Source: an uncultured Lysobacter sp. (lineage in GTDB: Bacteria; Pseudomonadota; Gammaproteobacteria; Xanthomonadales; Xanthomonadaceae). Taken from it: 5,523 nt of DNA. The notes beneath the pieces are model-generated. The model did not search any database, was not told where the DNA came from, and worked only from the letters and a program-made list of their open reading frames with translations. The DNA is taken from assembly GCA_943913335.1 (NCBI GenBank), contig CALTXS010000078.1, positions 1 through 5,523 on the forward strand, read 5' to 3'. Of the stretch, positions 5,321-5,523 are shown piece by piece (the first letter of the stretch is position 1; every line of letters starts with the position of its first letter). A program made the position numbers and the translations under genes.

Positions 5321-5523
5321 TTACAACATATAGCCGCCGTCGTGTTTGTGTTCGCTCTGCGATTCGTGGATATTCTCGATGACCCACGAGCCGAGGATTT
5401 CACCGCTTGCGCTGATCAGCTTCAGCGGACGTCCGCCCATCGCCAGATTGCGCAGATCATTGACCTGCGTGGATCCGCCGCGGAAGTCCGGATAGATCGC
5501 GCCAGGCAATTCGATGTCTGTCT
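5321..5523 (-). CDS. Phage P2 gpU-like tail protein, N-terminus beyond window, C-terminus probably frameshifted
   Basis: Minus-strand frame open from the right edge to a TAA at 5323-5321, showing 66 residues. LPGAIYPDFRGG, then LRNLAMGGRPLKLI, then GEILGSWVIENIHESQSEHK reads like the middle of P2 gpU tail proteins (typically G-x-I-Y-P, GG, LR, GRPLxLI, G-x-WVIE, E-x-QS, DG). gpU is a structural protein of contractile tails. Family members continue after the DG with a beta strand of the IEFTLxL type, but this frame stops eight residues after the H at HDGGYML. The -1 frame from 5326 continues with such text (GFEITTELECF) to a TAA at 5231-5229, so a lost base near 5323 may have truncated the protein. 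It lies upstream of the PLA2-like gene on the same strand. Confidence 0.7.
   Translation of the reverse strand, partial: TDIELPGAIYPDFRGGSTQVNDLRNLAMGGRPLKLISASGEILGSWVIENIHESQSEHKHDGGYML

Larger units (their letters stand above)
2926..5523. mobile_element. End of a decayed prophage-like island, continuing past the right edge
   Basis: A broken phage-type integrase faces inward from the host side, a P2 gpU-like tail gene lies at the other end, and the three genes at 3950-5523 share an AT-richer composition and a common strand. Together these suggest the remains of a P2-like prophage or tail-derived element inserted downstream of ppa. The left boundary is a guess based on the att-like inverted repeat; the right end is not in the window. 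Confidence 0.55.

Overview
The window joins a stretch of conserved housekeeping chromosome (about 1-2730) to the end of a decayed, horizontally acquired prophage-like island (about 2731-5523). The left part is GC-rich. It carries the short, LID-less form of adenylate kinase (192 aa) and a 176-aa family I pyrophosphatase beginning MGLE, both of which resemble Xanthomonadales/Lysobacterales proteins as I remember them. A gammaproteobacterium of that group is my best guess; it rests on remembered family likeness, not on a search.

Region by region: (1) On the minus strand, mpl (3' part cut off by the left edge) lies 8 bases downstream of adk, so the two look co-transcribed. (2) Next comes a minus-strand gene for an unrecognised exported protein with four cysteines. 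A terminator hairpin with a cUUCGg loop separates it from adk. (3) Divergent from it on the plus strand is ppa, followed by five 7-bp tandem units and a strong intrinsic terminator. (4) Bases 2731-2959 hold no gene. They hold a perfect DnaA-box 9-mer, three 10-bp tandem repeats, and a 10-bp inverted repeat that looks like a tyrosine-recombinase core site. (5) Bases 2960-3844 are a tyrosine-recombinase (phage integrase) pseudogene with an ACG in place of its start codon, three frame breaks and a probable internal deletion. (6) Bases 3950-5523, all on the minus strand and visibly more AT-rich, hold the 3' part of a P2 gpU-like tail gene, then a phospholipase A2-like gene, then a gene for an exported helical-repeat protein.

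The adk, mpl and ppa products serve nucleotide balance, peptidoglycan recycling and pyrophosphate removal. The most interesting part is the right end. A cysteine-rich PLA2-like domain with a CDDHDRCY motif, no signal peptide and a Gly/Ser/Pro-rich N-terminus follows a phage tail protein. It overlaps, or nearly abuts, a gene for a periplasmic Sel1-like protein. This looks like a toxin/immunity pair riding on a tail module. The reading frames around a T7 run at 5240-5246 suggest that the PLA2 domain may be, or may once have been, fused to the tail protein.
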